DNA of 64,000 bases, from assembly GCA_963813525.1 (NCBI GenBank), contig CAWEZI010000005.1:1364001-1428000 (forward strand), in the 5' to 3' direction. Position 1 is the stretch's first letter, and each line of letters opens with the position of its first letter. The translations under genes and the position numbers were made by a program. This document shows, in pieces, positions 62,649 to 64,000 of this stretch. This DNA is from Bog-756 sp963813525. GTDB taxonomy: Bacteria > Actinomycetota > Acidimicrobiia > Acidimicrobiales > RAAP-2. The notes under the pieces were generated by a model. The model made no database searches, was not told the DNA's origin, and saw only the letters and a list, made by a program, of their open reading frames with translations.

Positions 62649-63485
62649 ATGAGCAAAGAGCGGGCCTTGGTGCTGGGCGGTGGGGGACTGGCCGGCATCG
62701 CCTGGCACACCGGGATGGCCTACGGGATGGCCGAGGCCGGCGTGGACGTGACCTCGGCCGACTTTCTGGTGGGGACGTCAGCCGGATCGACGGTTGCCGC
62801 CCAGTTCGGGAGCGGCCGTGCGGTGGGCGACTGGTATCGCCGGCAGGTCGAGCTCGACCTGCAGGCCGAGGAGCTCCGTCCGGAGGGGATGTCGATCGAA
62901 CGTCTGTGGGACCTCATGATCCGGCTGGCCGAGGAATTCCCCGACGCAAGCGAAAGACGTCGTCAGGTCGGGAAGCTGGCTCTCGAGGCCGACACGCCGT
63001 CGGAGGCGGCCCGGCGGGCTCTGGTGGCCGGCCGGTTGGCCGGGTTGGAATGGCCCGAGCGCCCGGTGGCCATCGTGGCCGTCGACGCCATGACCGGCGA
63101 GCGCCGGGTCTTCGACGCCCGCAGCGGGGTCGACCTGGTCGACGCGGTGGCCGCCAGTAGCGCCGTCCCCGGCGTGTGGCCCCCGGTGGCCATCGGGGAC
63201 ACCCGCTACGTCGATGGTGGGATCTACTCGTCGTGCAACGCCGACCTGGCTGCCGGCTACCAACGGGTGCTGGTGCTGGCCCCGATAGCCGACGGCGAGA
63301 TCGATGCGCAGATGGACCAGGTGCGGACGACGGGCCTCATCGAGCTGCTCACCCCCGACGCCGAGGCGCTGGCCGCCTTCGGGACCGATCCCCTCGATCC
63401 GGCGGTGCGCGCCCCGGCCGCCCGAGCCGGCTATGCCCAGGGCCGGCGATCGGCTCCGACCGCGGCCCGCATCTGGACCACCTGA
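62649..63485 (+). CDS. Patatin-like phospholipase
   Basis: 278 residues from the ATG at 62649, with GAGGAGG at 62638-62644. The oxyanion loop is GGGGLAGIAWHTG (residues 10-22), the nucleophile elbow GTSAG with Ser44, and the catalytic Asp is in YVDGGIYSSCNADL near residue 197. ARSGVDLVDAVAASSAVPGVWPPV precedes it as in the family. It probably hydrolyses lipids in the cytoplasm or at the membrane. Divergent from the DinB-like gene with a short shared promoter region. Confidence 0.92.
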   Translation: MSKERALVLGGGGLAGIAWHTGMAYGMAEAGVDVTSADFLVGTSAGSTVAAQFGSGRAVGDWYRRQVELDLQAEELRPEGMSIERLWDLMIRLAEEFPDASERRRQVGKLALEADTPSEAARRALVAGRLAGLEWPERPVAIVAVDAMTGERRVFDARSGVDLVDAVAASSAVPGVWPPVAIGDTRYVDGGIYSSCNADLAAGYQRVLVLAPIADGEIDAQMDQVRTTGLIELLTPDAEALAAFGTDPLDPAVRAPAARAGYAQGRRSAPTAARIWTT

Positions 63486-63523
63486 ACGGCAGGTCGGGTG
63501 ACCGACCGTTGGGCTGCTCCGGT

Positions 63524-64000
63524 TCAGCCGTTGCTGTGCAACGAGCGCCCGCTGGCCGTGCCCGTTGCCGTGGCCGGGGAGAGATGGGGACCGCTGGTGG
63601 TCGCACTTCCACCGGACCCACTGGAGCAAACCGCCGAGGGAGGACCCGTGGCCGGGCCGGCCGTGCACGGCCCCCCGGCCGGGGGTGCGGATGGCCCGCC
63701 GGGTGGAGGGGTGTCCGGGTGCAGGTCGAGCGGCTGAGTGGTCACCCCACCGGCCGTGGTCACCTGGGCCGAGCTGGTGGTCTGATCGCCGGGCCACCAG
63801 GCGATGAACAAGCCGTTGGCCGTGGTGGCCTGCACGGCCTGACCGTCGCTGCGCAGCAGCGTCACCCCGATGACCCCCGTCGCCACTTGGCCTTCGACGA
63901 CGGTGTAGGGACCCTGGCTGTCGGAGTCGAAGTGGGCCACCGACATGTGCTCGATGCTTCCGGAGCCCGACCCGCCGAAGGTGATCGAACCGCCGGCCTG
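63524..64000 (-). CDS. Hypothetical protein, 5' end beyond the window
   Basis: The frame is open from the right edge to a stop at 63524, giving the last ~158 codons. It reads QAGGSITFGGSGSGSIEHMS, then DSQGPYTVVEGQVATGVIGV and ATTANGLFIAWWPGD, followed by a Pro/Gly/Thr/Ser-rich tail of 70 residues. The pattern suggests an exported or membrane-anchored protein, perhaps an anti-sigma-like or other extracytoplasmic C-terminus; no family can be named. An internal ATG at 63946 is not the start because the coding frame continues through it. Confidence 0.55.
   Translation of the reverse strand, partial: QAGGSITFGGSGSGSIEHMSVAHFDSDSQGPYTVVEGQVATGVIGVTLLRSDGQAVQATTANGLFIAWWPGDQTTSSAQVTTAGGVTTQPLDLHPDTPPPGGPSAPPAGGPCTAGPATGPPSAVCSSGSGGSATTSGPHLSPATATGTASGRSLHSNG

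Overview
The window looks like a high-GC actinobacterial chromosome, probably class Acidimicrobiia. The class is an inference from gene content: F420-type luciferase-like oxidoreductase, FolP2-type pterin-binding protein, PAC2 and DUF2510 proteins, and a LexA-boxed imuA-imuB-dnaE2 mutasome. No rRNA or tRNA gene was seen. The window has two parts: about 1-31.7 kb is an accessory region of visibly more AT-rich genes mixed with insertion-sequence (IS) remains, and about 31.9-64 kb is dense, high-GC and mostly ordinary chromosome.

Accessory part (1-31.7 kb). This is a cell-surface polysaccharide island. From left to right it holds a TupA-like ATP-grasp protein cut by the window edge, four GT4 glycosyltransferases, two extended short-chain dehydrogenases (SDRs), a GMC oxidoreductase with a ferredoxin-like cysteine cluster, a GT-C-like membrane protein coupled to a DUF1616-like protein, a SAM methyltransferase, a Wzx-like flippase, an asparagine-synthase-like amidotransferase and a GT2 enzyme. 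Together they could activate, transfer, decorate and flip the repeat unit of a capsule or exopolysaccharide. The genes are separated by one intact IS481-family element, one ISL3-family element with a frameshifted transposase, and decayed remnants of at least five more transposases (ISL3, three IS3, IS630), found by reading broken frames. A 2,150-base group II intron interrupts a gene of an uncharacterised family exactly between two codons; splicing would restore a 541-residue protein.

Core part (31.9-47.8 kb). Two small zinc-ribbon proteins, leuS, a luciferase-like oxidoreductase, a DUF1707 protein, PAC2 plus a phosphotransferase, a thioredoxin-TPR protein, a FolP2-like protein, holA, a DUF2510 membrane protein, then the DNA-damage mutagenesis operon imuA-imuB-dnaE2. 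Its LexA box overlaps the imuA start codon, which suggests a leaderless SOS transcript; imuB carries an in-frame 4 x 18-base tandem repeat.

Surface and defence part (48-64 kb). A 1,248-residue exported propeller/ASH/lectin-like protein contains a perfect 559-base internal duplication and lies just downstream of a secreted beta-amylase-like glycoside hydrolase. Then come a GNAT acetyltransferase, two strong terminator-like hairpins, a CPA1 sodium/proton antiporter, a HipBA toxin-antitoxin pair, a 1,261-residue exported repeat/YVTN-propeller/PKD protein, a DinB-like protein, a patatin-like lipase and a hypothetical protein cut by the right edge.

The most interesting signals are the split gene with its intron, the SOS box over the imuA start with the repeat inside imuB, the fresh duplication in the surface lectin-like protein, and a decayed paralogue of a small zinc-ribbon protein 28 kb from its intact relative.
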